A DNA stretch of 64,000 nucleotides from Nocardia fusca NBRC 14340 (GTDB lineage: Bacteria; Actinomycetota; Actinomycetes; Mycobacteriales; Mycobacteriaceae): contig NZ_BDCU01000045.1 of assembly GCF_001618425.1 (NCBI RefSeq), positions 18,866 to 82,865 on the forward strand, written 5' to 3'. The notes beneath the pieces are model-generated. The model ran no database searches and was not told the DNA's origin. It worked only from the letters and a program-made list of their open reading frames with translations. The first letter of the stretch is position 1, and each line of letters begins with the position of its first letter. The position numbers and the translations under genes are program-made. Positions 41,800-50,876 of the stretch are shown here, piece by piece.

Positions 41800-42270
41800 A
41801 TGAAGCGAATCTCAACTGTTGTGCTCGCCGCTGCCGCCGCCGCGGCGCTGGCGCTTTCGGGTTGCTCTTCCGAAGATGAGCCGGCCGAAGCGTCGGGCCT
41901 GCGCAAGAACACCGCGACCGCGCAGACGGCGCCGCAGACGGAATCCGGCGACGGCACCACCGCCGAGGCCACCGCCCCCGGCGCGGAACAAACCCCCGCG
42001 CAGCCGCCGGAAACCACCGCGACCGAGGACGATTCCGCCGGCGACGCCCCCGCCTCGGACCGCCCCTCCGACACCACCTGCGGCCAGTTCGCACAGCTCG
42101 ACGAACCGCAGCAGCAACAACTCATCGGCCAGATCCTCGCCGAGAACCCCGACAGCGCGTTCGTGGGCAACCCCAATGCCGCACTCGGCACCGCCAAACT
42201 GGTGTGCAACTCCCAGAAGCTGGCCGATCAGAAGGTCGCCGTGGTCGCGGGGATCGTCGTCAACGGATGA
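41800..42270 (+). CDS. small secreted lipoprotein
   Basis: A 156-residue lipoprotein. The signal peptide (KRISTVVLAAAAAAALALSG) ends in lipobox LSGC with the modified Cys at 22. A Thr/Glu/Ala/Pro-rich linker of about 70 residues follows, then a small domain: CGQFAQLDEPQQQQLIGQIL and FVGNPNAALGTAKLVCNSQK, with two cysteines that may pair. The pattern resembles DUF732/TpgA-like small domains of mycobacteria, but I cannot name it securely. A terminator follows at 42272-42306. Confidence 0.72.
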   Translation: MKRISTVVLAAAAAAALALSGCSSEDEPAEASGLRKNTATAQTAPQTESGDGTTAEATAPGAEQTPAQPPETTATEDDSAGDAPASDRPSDTTCGQFAQLDEPQQQQLIGQILAENPDSAFVGNPNAALGTAKLVCNSQKLADQKVAVVAGIVVNG

Positions 42271-42271
42271 A

Positions 42272-42306
42272 AGAGGGTGCGGCCGGTCGCGGCCGCACAC
42301 TTTCAG
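42272..42306 (+). terminator. terminator after the small lipoprotein gene
   Basis: GTGCGGCC (42277-42284) pairs with GGCCGCAC (42291-42298), flanked by AAAGAGG on the left and ACTTTC on the right, 7 bp after the lipoprotein stop codon. Confidence 0.75.
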
Positions 42307-42350
42307 CTACCGATCGCCGAGATCTCGTCGTTGGCGTGGGTGAGGTGAGC

Positions 42351-42396
42351 GGTATCTCCGCCGGTATCGATCGTGATACCTCCGGGATACCGGCGG
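42351..42396. promoter_or_regulatory. overlapping GGTATC/GATACC hairpins before the AAA ATPase
   Basis: CCGCCGGTATC (42358-42368) pairs with GATACCGGCGG (42386-42396). Inside, GGTATC (42363-42368) can instead pair with GATACC (42375-42380), and a further GGTATC is at 42351-42356. Four copies of the same hexamer in alternating orientation are unlikely by chance. It may be an operator array or an RNA with alternative folds. Confidence 0.45.
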
Positions 42397-42551
42397 AATC
42401 GAGAGCGACGGTGGCGCTCATCGCCGGGTCGGCGTCGGCATCCAAAATTCGGCCCGCGGCAGGCGAGCGCGGCACGCGAACCGCGCGATACTCGACGCCG
42501 GTCACCGGGGGCCGCGCCCCGGCATTCCCGAAAGCGGCGCAGAATGGCACG

Positions 42552-44804
42552 GTGGCTGAGTTGGCGTTGACCGTCCGTCTGAATCCCTCCGCCGCCGACG
42601 CCCGGCGCGGGGTGGTCCGGCTGCATCCCGAGGCGCTCACCGCCCTCGGGTTACGCGAATGGGACGGTGTCTCACTCATCGGCGCCCGCCGTACCGCGGC
42701 CGTGGTGGGCCGGGCGCCCGCGGGAACTCCGGCCGGTACCGCGCTCCTCGACGATGTGACCCTGTCCAATGCCGGCCTGCGGGAGAACGCGGGCGTGGTG
42801 GTGGCGCCGGCCGTGGTGTACGGCGCCCGCCGCGTCACCGTGAGCGGGTCCCGGCAGGCCACGCAGTCGATTCCGGCGGCCACGCTGCGCCAGGCGCTGC
42901 TCGGCAAGGTGGTGACCGTGGGTGACACGGTATCCCTGCTGCCCCGGGAGCTGGGACCCGATATTCCGTCGTCGGTGGCGAGTCAGGCGTTGTCTCGGGC
43001 GTTCGGGATCGCCTGGACCTCGGAATTGCTCACCGTGGTCACCACCGATCCGCCCGGTGCGCCGGTGAGCGTGCAACCGAACACCGCGGTCGAGTGGACG
43101 GCGGGGGTCGCCACCGGTGCGGGGCCGGCTCCCGTCCGGGTGAACGAGTATTTCGGTTCGGCACAGGCGCCGGCGCCGAGCCACCTCGATACGGTGACGG
43201 GCCGCGACCTGCCCGGATCCGTTCCGGTCGGGACAGCGCCGCCTCCCGAACTGAAGGTGGAGGACCTGGCCGGGGTCCAACCGCAGGCGGCGAAGCTGAC
43301 GGAATGGCTGAGCCTGGCACTGGACGAACCGGAATTGCTGAAGGCGCTGGGCGCGAACCCGCGGTTGGGTGTGCTCGTCACCGGACCGGCCGGGGTGGGT
43401 AAGACCACGCTGGCCAGAGCGGTCGTGGCACCCCGCCGGATCGTGGAACTGGACGGGCCGTCGGTGGGCGCGGCGGAGAGCGGGGCCCGGTTGCGCGCGG
43501 TCGCGGCCGCGGCCGCGGCCGTGGGGTCGGGCCGGGGCGGCATTCTGCTGATCACCGATATCGATGCGCTGCTACCCGAACCGGCCGAACCGGTCGCGAC
43601 GCTGATCCTGGATCAGTTGCGTGCGGCGCTGGCCGAACCGTGCGTGGCGCTGTTGGCCACCACCGCGCATCCGGCGGCGATCGACCGGCGGTTACGGGCG
43701 CCCGATCTGTGCGACCGGGAAGTCGCGCTGACGCTGCCCACCGCCGGGATGCGTCGGGCGTTGCTCGAACAGCTGCTGCGCAAGGTGCCCACCGGCGAGC
43801 TGCGACTGGACGAGATCGCCTCGTCGGCCCCCGGCTTCGTGGTCGCCGATCTCGCCGCACTGTGCCGGGAGGCGGCCCTGCGGGCGGCCGCACGGGCGAG
43901 CCGGGACGGCACCGAACCACTCCTCGAGCAGGAGGACCTCCGCGGTGCCCTGGAGGTCATCCGGCCGCTGTCGCGTTCCGGGACCGACGAGTTGGCGCTC
44001 GGCGACCTCGGTCTCGACGATGTGGGCGATATGGCCGAAACCAAGCAGGCGCTGACCGAGTCGGTTCTCTGGCCGCTGCGGCACCCCGATTCGTTCGCGC
44101 GGCTCGGTATCGAGCCGCCCCGCGGGGTGCTGCTGTACGGCCCGCCGGGGTGCGGGAAGACCTTCCTGGTGCGGGCGCTGGCGGGTAGCGGCCAGCTGAG
44201 CGTCCACACCGTCAAGGGCGCGGAACTGATGGACAAATGGGTGGGTTCCTCCGAACGTGCGGTGCGCGAGCTGTTCCAGCGGGCCCGGGACTCGGCGCCC
44301 TCGCTGATCTTCCTGGACGAGGTGGACGCGCTGGCGCCGCGCCGCGGCCAGAGTTCCGATTCCGGAGTCGCCGACCGGGTGGTGGCGGCGCTGCTCACCG
44401 AGTTGGACGGAGTGGAACCGCTGCGCGATGTGGTGGTCGTGGGCGCCACCAACCGGCCGGAACTGATCGATCCGGCGCTGCTGCGACCGGGCCGGCTCGA
44501 ACGGCTGGTGTTCGTGCCCCCACCGGACGCCGAGGCCCGGGCGGCGATTCTGCGTACCACCGGCCGCGCGGTCCCGCTGGCGGAGTCGGTGGATCTGGAC
44601 CGGCTCGCGGCCGAGCTGGACGGTTTCTCCGCCGCGGACTGCGCGGCACTGCTGCGCGAGGCGGCGCTGGCGGCTATGCGCCGTGATGTGGATGCCGCGG
44701 ATGTGACGGCCGCGGATGTCGACGCCGCCCGCCGTGCGGTGCGCCCCTCACTGGACGCCGAACAGCTGGAATCGCTGCGCCGGTACGCGGAGTCCCGCCG
44801 CTGA
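42552..44804 (+). CDS. Cdc48/VCP-like AAA ATPase with two AAA domains
   Basis: A 750-residue hexameric unfoldase-type ATPase, homologous to Rv0435c. Residues 1-200 form a CDC48-like N-domain: VRLHPEALTALGLREWDGVS, LLDDVTLSNAGLRENAGVVV and TLRQALLGKVVTVGDTVSLL. The D1 domain has Walker A GPAGVGKTTLARAV near 275 but a weak Walker B (ILLITDIDALLPE). D2 has Walker A GPPGCGKTFLVRAL near 533, Walker B LIFLDEVDALAPRRG, sensor GATNRPELIDPALLRPGRLE and pore-loop context MDKWVGSSERAVRELFQRAR. GTG 42552 was chosen because it begins the conserved N-domain; upstream sequence is non-coding. Likely role is in protein quality control near the phospholipid genes. Confidence 0.92.
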   Translation: MAELALTVRLNPSAADARRGVVRLHPEALTALGLREWDGVSLIGARRTAAVVGRAPAGTPAGTALLDDVTLSNAGLRENAGVVVAPAVVYGARRVTVSGSRQATQSIPAATLRQALLGKVVTVGDTVSLLPRELGPDIPSSVASQALSRAFGIAWTSELLTVVTTDPPGAPVSVQPNTAVEWTAGVATGAGPAPVRVNEYFGSAQAPAPSHLDTVTGRDLPGSVPVGTAPPPELKVEDLAGVQPQAAKLTEWLSLALDEPELLKALGANPRLGVLVTGPAGVGKTTLARAVVAPRRIVELDGPSVGAAESGARLRAVAAAAAAVGSGRGGILLITDIDALLPEPAEPVATLILDQLRAALAEPCVALLATTAHPAAIDRRLRAPDLCDREVALTLPTAGMRRALLEQLLRKVPTGELRLDEIASSAPGFVVADLAALCREAALRAAARASRDGTEPLLEQEDLRGALEVIRPLSRSGTDELALGDLGLDDVGDMAETKQALTESVLWPLRHPDSFARLGIEPPRGVLLYGPPGCGKTFLVRALAGSGQLSVHTVKGAELMDKWVGSSERAVRELFQRARDSAPSLIFLDEVDALAPRRGQSSDSGVADRVVAALLTELDGVEPLRDVVVVGATNRPELIDPALLRPGRLERLVFVPPPDAEARAAILRTTGRAVPLAESVDLDRLAAELDGFSAADCAALLREAALAAMRRDVDAADVTAADVDAARRAVRPSLDAEQLESLRRYAESRR

Positions 44805-44965
44805 CCCGTTCCCGTTCTGTCCGATATGCCTGACCTGGTGAAACAGTTGCCCCAGGGTAGCCGGATGCGGGCACGCATCTCTTAATCTGTACGATTGTCC
44901 CAGTTCGTGCTCGCTTATGATGAGCGCGCAATACCCCGCCGCCCCTATCCCGACGGAGGTAACGC

Positions 44966-47755
44966 TTGCTCGCCATTCTGCTCGCACATGCCCTGGCCGC
45001 GCTGATCGCGCCCTCCGCCGTGCGAGTACTGGGCCGCAACGCGTTCTATCCGCTGGCGCTGGTACCGCTCGGCTGCCTCGGCTGGGTGATCGCGCACTGG
45101 AACGACGAGATAAAGGTCCGGATACAGTGGGCTCCGACCATCGATCTGAGCCTGGACCTGCGCTTCGACTCCCTGGCCACCGTGATGAGCGCGCTCGTCC
45201 TGGGTATCGGCGCCCTGGTCCTGGCCTACTGCGCCCACTACTTCACCGACGACGAACCGAAGCTCGGCTCCTTCGCCGCCTGGCTGGTCGCCTTCTCCGG
45301 CGCCATGTTCGGCCTGGTCACCAGCGACAACATGCTGTTGCTGTTCACCTTCTGGGAAGTGACCACCGTACTGTCGTTCCTGCTGGTCGGCCACAACTCC
45401 GACAGCGTGCCGGGCCGTCGCGCGGCCCTGCAGGCCCTGCTGGTCACCGGCGCGGGCGGCCTGGCCATGCTCGCCGGCATCGTCATGCTCGGCGAGGCCT
45501 ACGGCAGTTACCTGCTGTCGGATCTGCTGGCCGCGACCGACCGTCCCGGCGGCGTCGCGATACAGGTCGCGGTGGTCCTCGTCCTGGTGGGCGCGCTGAG
45601 CAAATCCGCCATCGTGCCGCTGCACTTCTGGCTACCCGGCGCCATGGCCGCACCCACCCCGGTCAGCGCCTATCTGCACGCCGCCGCCATGGTGAAAGCC
45701 GGTGTCTACCTGATCGCGCGCCTGGCACCCGCGTTCGCCGATGCCCCGGTCTGGCGGCCGCTCGTCCTCACCCTCGGCCTGGCGTCCATGCTGCTGGCCG
45801 GTTTGCGCGCAATGCAGGTCACCGACCTGAAACTGGTGCTGGCCTTCGGCACGGTGAGTCAGCTGGGTTTCCTGGTGACCATGGTGGGCCTGGGGACCCC
45901 GGATGCGGCGCTCGCCGGAATCGGCCTGGTGGTGGCACACGCGCTGTTCAAGGCCGCGCTCTTCCTGGTGGTCGGCATCATCGACCACGGGGCCGGTACC
46001 CGTGACCTGCGCGAACTCTGCGGGTTGGGCCGGCGCGCACCTGTCCTCTTCGGCGCCGCGTCGCTGGCCGCGCTGAGCATGGCGGGCATCCCACCGCTCT
46101 GGGGATTCGTGGCGAAGGAATCGGCGCTGGCCGCCGAACTCGACGCCGCGCCGCTCTCACCCACCGTGCGGCTGCTGCTCGCCGCCGGATTGGTGCTGGG
46201 GTCCATGCTCACCGTCGCCTACAGCGCACGCTTCATCTGGGGCGCTTTCGCCGACAAACCCGGGGTCCCGGTCCGGGGGTGGCACGCGCCGGGCATCGGA
46301 TCGAGCGCGGCGCCGGTGCTGCTGGCCGTGGGCTCGCTGGGTGCCGGACTCGCCGCCCCCTGGATGGACGGTCTGCTGGCGCCCTACGCCGAAACCCTGC
46401 CCGGCACGCTGACCGGCCATCTCCAGCTCTGGCACGGCCTGACCTGGCCGTTGCTGCTGACCGTCGTGATCATCGCCGGTGGCCTCGCCCTGTTCGCGGC
46501 GCGGGACCGGTTCGGTGAATCGGCGACCCTGTTGGGCAACGCCGACCGCGGCTACGATGCCGCGCTGCGGGCGGCCGACCGGCTCTCGCTGCGTATGACC
46601 GGTGCCGTCCAGCGCGGTTCGCTGCCGCTCACCCAGGCGGTCATCCTCGGCACCCTGGTAATCGTGCCCGCGGTGGTACTGGCGGTCGGCACCCGGACCG
46701 GGGTCGAACTTCGCCTGTGGGACTCCCCGCTGCAAATGGTGATCGGCGCCATCATGATCGCCATGGCGCTGGCCGCGACAGTGCTGCGCAACCGGCTGGC
46801 CAGCGTGCTGGTGGTCGGGCTCACCGGCTACGGATGCGGCGTCATCTTCGCCCTGCACGGCGCGCCCGACCTGGCGTTGACACAGTTCCTCGTGGAGACG
46901 CTGACGCTGGTGGTGTTCGTCCTGGTCCTGCGGGCCTTCCCGGCCGAGATCGGACCGGAACAGCAGGCCGGCTTCCAGGTCGGCCGGGCGGCGATCGCCA
47001 TCGCGGCCGGTATCGCCGTGCCGGTGCTGGCGGCGTTCGCCGCGGCGGCGCGCAACGCCCGGCCCATCTGGGAACGCATCCCGGACGCGGCCTACGAGTT
47101 CGGCGGCGGCAAGAACGCGGTCAATGTGCTGCTGGTCGATATCCGGGCCTGGGATACCCTCGGCGAGATATCGGTGCTGGTCGTGGCCGCCACCGGGGTG
47201 GCCTCGCTGGTGTTCCGCAGCCGGCGGTTCGGTCTGCCGCCGCGCGCCGCCGACGCACCCAACTACCGGCCCGGCAAGGTGGGCTGGCTGCCCGCCGGCC
47301 GGCTGGTCGACCGCCGCGACCGCTCGATGGTTCTGCAGATCACGACCCGCCTGGTGTTCCCCACCATCATGGTGCTGTCGGTCTACTTCTTCTTCTCCGG
47401 CCACAATGCGCCCGGCGGCGGTTTCGCCGGTGGTCTCATCGCGGGGCTGGCGCTGGTACTGCGTTATCTCGCGGGCGGCCAGTACGAACTGGGTGAGGCA
47501 CTACCGGTGGAGGCCGGCCATCTGCTCGGCGCCGGACTGATTCTCGCCGCCGGTACCGCCGGCGCCTCACTGCTGCTGGGAGCGCCGCCGCTGAGCTCGG
47601 TCATCCTGGAGACGACCGTGCCGCTGCTCGGCCATGTCAAGCTGGTGACCTCGCTGTTCTTCGACCTCGGCGTCTATCTGATCGTGGTGGGTCTCGTACT
47701 GGACGTATTGCGTAGCCTCGGCGCGCGCCTCGACGACGAGTTGGTGCAGTCATGA
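44966..47755 (+). CDS. mrpA: Mrp cation/proton antiporter subunit A (A/B fusion)
   Basis: Large membrane subunit of the multi-subunit Na+(K+)/H+ antiporter. The 929-residue protein joins three parts. An NuoL-like antiporter core (residues about 60-420) has LLFTFWEVTTVLSFLLVGHN, SKSAIVPLHFWLPGAMAAPT and GIPPLWGFVAKESALAAE. A central MrpA-specific region includes GAPDLALTQFLVETLTLVVF. A C-terminal MnhB domain (about 785-925) has RLVFPTIMVLSVYFFFSGHN and APGGGFAGGLIAGLALVL. No separate mrpB follows, as in other actinobacteria with this fusion. TTG 44966 is the start, set by GGAGG 6 nt upstream. The stop overlaps mrpC (ATGA). Confidence 0.93.
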   Translation: MLAILLAHALAALIAPSAVRVLGRNAFYPLALVPLGCLGWVIAHWNDEIKVRIQWAPTIDLSLDLRFDSLATVMSALVLGIGALVLAYCAHYFTDDEPKLGSFAAWLVAFSGAMFGLVTSDNMLLLFTFWEVTTVLSFLLVGHNSDSVPGRRAALQALLVTGAGGLAMLAGIVMLGEAYGSYLLSDLLAATDRPGGVAIQVAVVLVLVGALSKSAIVPLHFWLPGAMAAPTPVSAYLHAAAMVKAGVYLIARLAPAFADAPVWRPLVLTLGLASMLLAGLRAMQVTDLKLVLAFGTVSQLGFLVTMVGLGTPDAALAGIGLVVAHALFKAALFLVVGIIDHGAGTRDLRELCGLGRRAPVLFGAASLAALSMAGIPPLWGFVAKESALAAELDAAPLSPTVRLLLAAGLVLGSMLTVAYSARFIWGAFADKPGVPVRGWHAPGIGSSAAPVLLAVGSLGAGLAAPWMDGLLAPYAETLPGTLTGHLQLWHGLTWPLLLTVVIIAGGLALFAARDRFGESATLLGNADRGYDAALRAADRLSLRMTGAVQRGSLPLTQAVILGTLVIVPAVVLAVGTRTGVELRLWDSPLQMVIGAIMIAMALAATVLRNRLASVLVVGLTGYGCGVIFALHGAPDLALTQFLVETLTLVVFVLVLRAFPAEIGPEQQAGFQVGRAAIAIAAGIAVPVLAAFAAAARNARPIWERIPDAAYEFGGGKNAVNVLLVDIRAWDTLGEISVLVVAATGVASLVFRSRRFGLPPRAADAPNYRPGKVGWLPAGRLVDRRDRSMVLQITTRLVFPTIMVLSVYFFFSGHNAPGGGFAGGLIAGLALVLRYLAGGQYELGEALPVEAGHLLGAGLILAAGTAGASLLLGAPPLSSVILETTVPLLGHVKLVTSLFFDLGVYLIVVGLVLDVLRSLGARLDDELVQS

Positions 47756-48132
47756 GCGCGAATACGACCCTGCTGATCGTCATCGGCGTACTGGTGGCCT
47801 GCGGGGTGTACCTGCTGCTCGAACGCACCGTGACCAAGATGCTGCTCGGCATCCTGCTGTTCGGCAATGCGGTCAACCTGCTCGTTCTCACCATGGGCGG
47901 ACCCGACGGGGCGGCCCCGATCCGGGGCACGGACGATATCGAACACAGCACCATGGCCGACCCGCTGGCCCAGGCGCTGGTGCTGACCGCCATCGTCATC
48001 ACCATGGGTGTTTCGGCGTTCGTGCTGGCGCTGGCCTATCGCTCCTACATCCTGACCACGAGCGAAAAAGTCGAGAACGACCCGGAGGATGTCGGGATCG
48101 CCGCGCGCCGGCCGGAGGAACCCGAAGAATGA
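47752..48132 (+). CDS. mrpC: Mrp antiporter subunit C
   Basis: A 126-residue NuoK-like subunit with three helices: LLIVIGVLVACGVYLLLERT, KMLLGILLFGNAVNLLVLTM and DPLAQALVLTAIVITMGVSA. It starts inside the mrpA stop (ATGA) and ends overlapping mrpD by the same four bases. The acidic tail (ENDPEDVGIAARRPEEPEE) is cytoplasmic. Spacing indicates a fully coupled operon. Confidence 0.93.
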   Translation: MSANTTLLIVIGVLVACGVYLLLERTVTKMLLGILLFGNAVNLLVLTMGGPDGAAPIRGTDDIEHSTMADPLAQALVLTAIVITMGVSAFVLALAYRSYILTTSEKVENDPEDVGIAARRPEEPEE

Positions 48133-49724
48133 GCTTGTCCCCCGATCTGGTCCCCGCCTTCGCCCCGCTGCCGGTCCTCATCCCGTTGCTGGCCGCCGCC
48201 GCGACGCTGGTGGCCGGGCGTCGCGCCCGGGTCCAGCGGATCCTGGCCACGGTCGCGCTGAGCGCCGCGGTGGCCGTCTGCGCGGTGCTGCTGTATCTGG
48301 CCGACCGCGACGGGACGGTGGCCGTTCAGGTCGGCGGCTGGGAGACCCCCATCGGTATCACCATCGTGGTGGACCGGCTCTCCGCGACCATGCTGCTGGT
48401 CTCGGCGATCGTCCTGCTCGCGGTCGCCCTCTACGGTGCCGGCCAGAACATCAGCGACGCCCAGGTCCGCCAGCCGACCTCCATCTTCTGGCCCACCTAT
48501 CTGGTCCTCAGTGCGGGTGTGGCGATGGCGTTCCTGGCAGGCGATCTGTTCAACCTGTTCGTCGGTTTCGAGATCCTGCTGGTCGCCTCGTTCGTCCTGC
48601 TCACCCTGGGCGCGACGGCCGAACGTATCCGCGCCGGGGTGTCGTACGTGATGGTCTCCATGGTGTCGTCGATGATCTTCCTGATCGGCACCGCTGTCAC
48701 CTACGGCGCCACCGGGACCCTCAACTTCGCGCAACTGGCCCAGCGGATGGACGCCATCCCGGACGGCATCCGCCAGGCGGTGTACGCCGTGCTGCTGGTC
48801 GCCTTCGGTATCAAGGCCGCGGTGTTCCCCCTGTCGAACTGGCTGCCCGACTCCTATCCCACCGCGCCGGCGCCGGTCACCGCGGTGTTCGCCGGTCTGC
48901 TCACCAAGGTCGGTGTGTACGCGATCGTGCGCACCCAGACCCTGCTCTTCCCGGACGGCGGATTCGACAATCTGCTGATGATCAGCGGCCTGCTCACCAT
49001 GCTGATCGGCATATTCGGTGCCATCGCGCAGAGCGATATCCGGCGACTGCTCTCGTTCACACTGGTCAGCCATATCGGATACATGATGTTCGGGGTGGGC
49101 ATCGCCAGTGCCATCGGGCTGGCGGGCACGGTGTACTACATCGCGCACCACATTCTGGTGCAGACGGCGTTGTTCCTGGTGGCCGGACTGATCGAACGCC
49201 AGGCGGGCTCGACCTCGCTGCGGCGGGTGGGCGGGCTGGCCGCGGCCAGCCCGATACTGGCGGGGCTGTTCCTGATCCCGGCGCTCAACCTCGGCGGGAT
49301 CCCGCCCTTCTCCGGTTTCATCGGCAAGGTGGCCCTACTCCAGGCCGGCGCGCAGGACGGCAGCGTGCTCGCCTGGGTGCTGGTTGCCGGGTCGGTGGTG
49401 ACCAGTCTGCTGACCCTGTACGTCATGGCGCGGGTCTGGAGCAAGGCGTTCTGGCGTCCCCGGGAGCAGGCCCCCGAGGGGCATCTGGTGGCCGCCACTC
49501 TGCCGTCGCTGGTGGAGGACAACACCGACATGCTCTACGACGAGCGCATCGACCCGGGCCGGTTGCCGGTCATGATGGTGCTGCCGACCGCGGCGCTGGT
49601 CGCGGTCGGACTGGCGCTGACGGTGTGGGCGGGCCCGGTCCTGGGGATCGCCGACCGTGCCGCGACCGAATTGCAGGACCGTGGCGTCTATATCGGCGCG
49701 GTCCTGGGCGGGGGGCCGCGATGA
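48129..49724 (+). CDS. mrpD: Mrp antiporter subunit D
   Basis: A 531-residue NuoM/NuoN-like proton-translocating subunit with about 14 helices. Hallmarks are FWPTYLVLSAGVAMAFLAGD, FNLFVGFEILLVASFVLLTL, KAAVFPLSNWLPDSYPTAPA, SDIRRLLSFTLVSHIGYMMF and GGIPPFSGFIGKVALLQAG. The conserved Lys and Glu of the translocation path are present in these stretches. Start and stop overlap mrpC and mrpE by ATGA. Confidence 0.94.
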   Translation: MSLSPDLVPAFAPLPVLIPLLAAAATLVAGRRARVQRILATVALSAAVAVCAVLLYLADRDGTVAVQVGGWETPIGITIVVDRLSATMLLVSAIVLLAVALYGAGQNISDAQVRQPTSIFWPTYLVLSAGVAMAFLAGDLFNLFVGFEILLVASFVLLTLGATAERIRAGVSYVMVSMVSSMIFLIGTAVTYGATGTLNFAQLAQRMDAIPDGIRQAVYAVLLVAFGIKAAVFPLSNWLPDSYPTAPAPVTAVFAGLLTKVGVYAIVRTQTLLFPDGGFDNLLMISGLLTMLIGIFGAIAQSDIRRLLSFTLVSHIGYMMFGVGIASAIGLAGTVYYIAHHILVQTALFLVAGLIERQAGSTSLRRVGGLAAASPILAGLFLIPALNLGGIPPFSGFIGKVALLQAGAQDGSVLAWVLVAGSVVTSLLTLYVMARVWSKAFWRPREQAPEGHLVAATLPSLVEDNTDMLYDERIDPGRLPVMMVLPTAALVAVGLALTVWAGPVLGIADRAATELQDRGVYIGAVLGGGPR

Positions 49725-50275
49725 AAAGACTGGTGAACCGCGACAATGTGCTGCGCATCGGCGTCCTGATCTGGCTGACCGCGGTATGGGTGGCACTCTG
49801 GGGCCAGGTCAGCGTCGCCAATGTGCTGGCGGGCGCCGGGGTCGGCGTGGTCATCATGGTGACCCTTCCGCTGCCCTGGATCCCGGTGCGCGGGCGATTG
49901 CGACTGCTACCGCTGGCGAAACTGGCCGCGGTCAGCGTGTACTACGGGCTCGAGTCCAGTTTCCAGCTGGCCTGGTTCGCCCTGCGCCCCGCGCCGCCGC
50001 CGGTCTCCGGCGTGCTCAAGGTCGGGTTCGCGTTCCGGTCGGATCTGGTCATGGTGCTGTGCACCAACTTGATCAATCTGATCCCGGGCACCATGGTGCT
50101 GGAGATCGATCGTGAACACTGTGCGGCCTACGTGCACGTTATCGATGTGAGCAGCGCGGAGGCGGTGGCGAAGTTCTATCACACCATCCGAGTGCTGGAG
50201 CGGTTGTTGATCGATGGCCTGGAACGTCGTGCCATCCCGCTCCCGCCGCCGACCGGTCAGGAGGTGACCACATGA
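49721..50275 (+). CDS. mrpE: Mrp antiporter subunit E
   Basis: A 184-residue subunit required for complex assembly. Two N-terminal helices (VLIWLTAVWVALWGQVSVAN, GAGVGVVIMVTLPLPWIP) and a third near 65-85 are followed by the family domain GVLKVGFAFRSDLVMVLCTN and LINLIPGTMVLEIDREHCAA with the typical VHVID. It overlaps mrpD and mrpF by ATGA on both sides. Confidence 0.92.
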   Translation: MKRLVNRDNVLRIGVLIWLTAVWVALWGQVSVANVLAGAGVGVVIMVTLPLPWIPVRGRLRLLPLAKLAAVSVYYGLESSFQLAWFALRPAPPPVSGVLKVGFAFRSDLVMVLCTNLINLIPGTMVLEIDREHCAAYVHVIDVSSAEAVAKFYHTIRVLERLLIDGLERRAIPLPPPTGQEVTT

Positions 50276-50532
50276 TCGTCGTGGCCGTGGTGGCCGCGGT
50301 CCTGCTGAGTACGGCCGCGTTGATCACCGCTTACCGCATACTCGCCGGCCCCGACACCCTCGACCGGGTGGTCGGTATCGACTCGATCATCGCGATGGCG
50401 ATCTGCGGCCTCGCGGTGTGGGCGGCCTACAGTCGCGACACCAGCGTGGTGCCCGCCATCGTCGCGCTGTCGCTGGTCGGTTTCCTCGGTTCGGCCGCCG
50501 TCACCCGCTTCCGGGTCCGGGACGACCGATGA
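50272..50532 (+). CDS. mrpF: Mrp antiporter subunit F
   Basis: An 86-residue, three-helix subunit: VVAVVAAVLLSTAALITAYR, then the family motif GPDTLDRVVGIDSIIAMAIC and VVPAIVALSLVGFLGSAAVT. The complex is incomplete without it in studied Mrp systems. It overlaps mrpE and mrpG by ATGA. Confidence 0.92.
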   Translation: MIVVAVVAAVLLSTAALITAYRILAGPDTLDRVVGIDSIIAMAICGLAVWAAYSRDTSVVPAIVALSLVGFLGSAAVTRFRVRDDR

Positions 50533-50876
50533 ACACCGTATTCGACTGGATCTCCGGCATCCTGATCATTTTCGGCGCGGTACTGGCGCTGACCGCGGCT
50601 ATCGGCATCGTCCGGTTCCCGGACACCCTGCTCCGTATGCACTCCGCGACCAAGCCGCAGGTCATCGGCCTTCTTTCGGTGCTGACAGGCACCTGTATCC
50701 GGGTCTACGACGACCCCAATGTGTGGATGCTGGTGCTCGTCGGCCTGTTCACGTTGCTCACCGCACCGGTGATCGCCCACCTGATCGGCCGCACCGCCTA
50801 CCGGGAGCAGCTGCACCGCAAGGATCTGCTGGTGGTCAACGAACTCGAGGACGAACTGGATCGGCGGCAGCCGTGA
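50529..50876 (+). CDS. mrpG: Mrp antiporter subunit G
   Basis: A 115-residue, three-helix last subunit: ISGILIIFGAVLALTAAIGI, then VRFPDTLLRMHSATKPQVIG, the MnhG/PhaG signature, and VWMLVLVGLFTLLTAPVIAH. The Glu/Asp-rich tail ends in the stop at 50874-50876. Its last 41 bp overlap the 3' end of the convergent PAP2 gene, so no terminator separates the two. Confidence 0.92.
   Translation: MNTVFDWISGILIIFGAVLALTAAIGIVRFPDTLLRMHSATKPQVIGLLSVLTGTCIRVYDDPNVWMLVLVGLFTLLTAPVIAHLIGRTAYREQLHRKDLLVVNELEDELDRRQP

Noticed and set aside
44917..44965. Upstream reading frame starting ATG 44917 before mrpA
   Set aside because: It runs through mrpA in another frame and has no ribosome site; the GGAGG at 44955-44959 points to TTG 44966.
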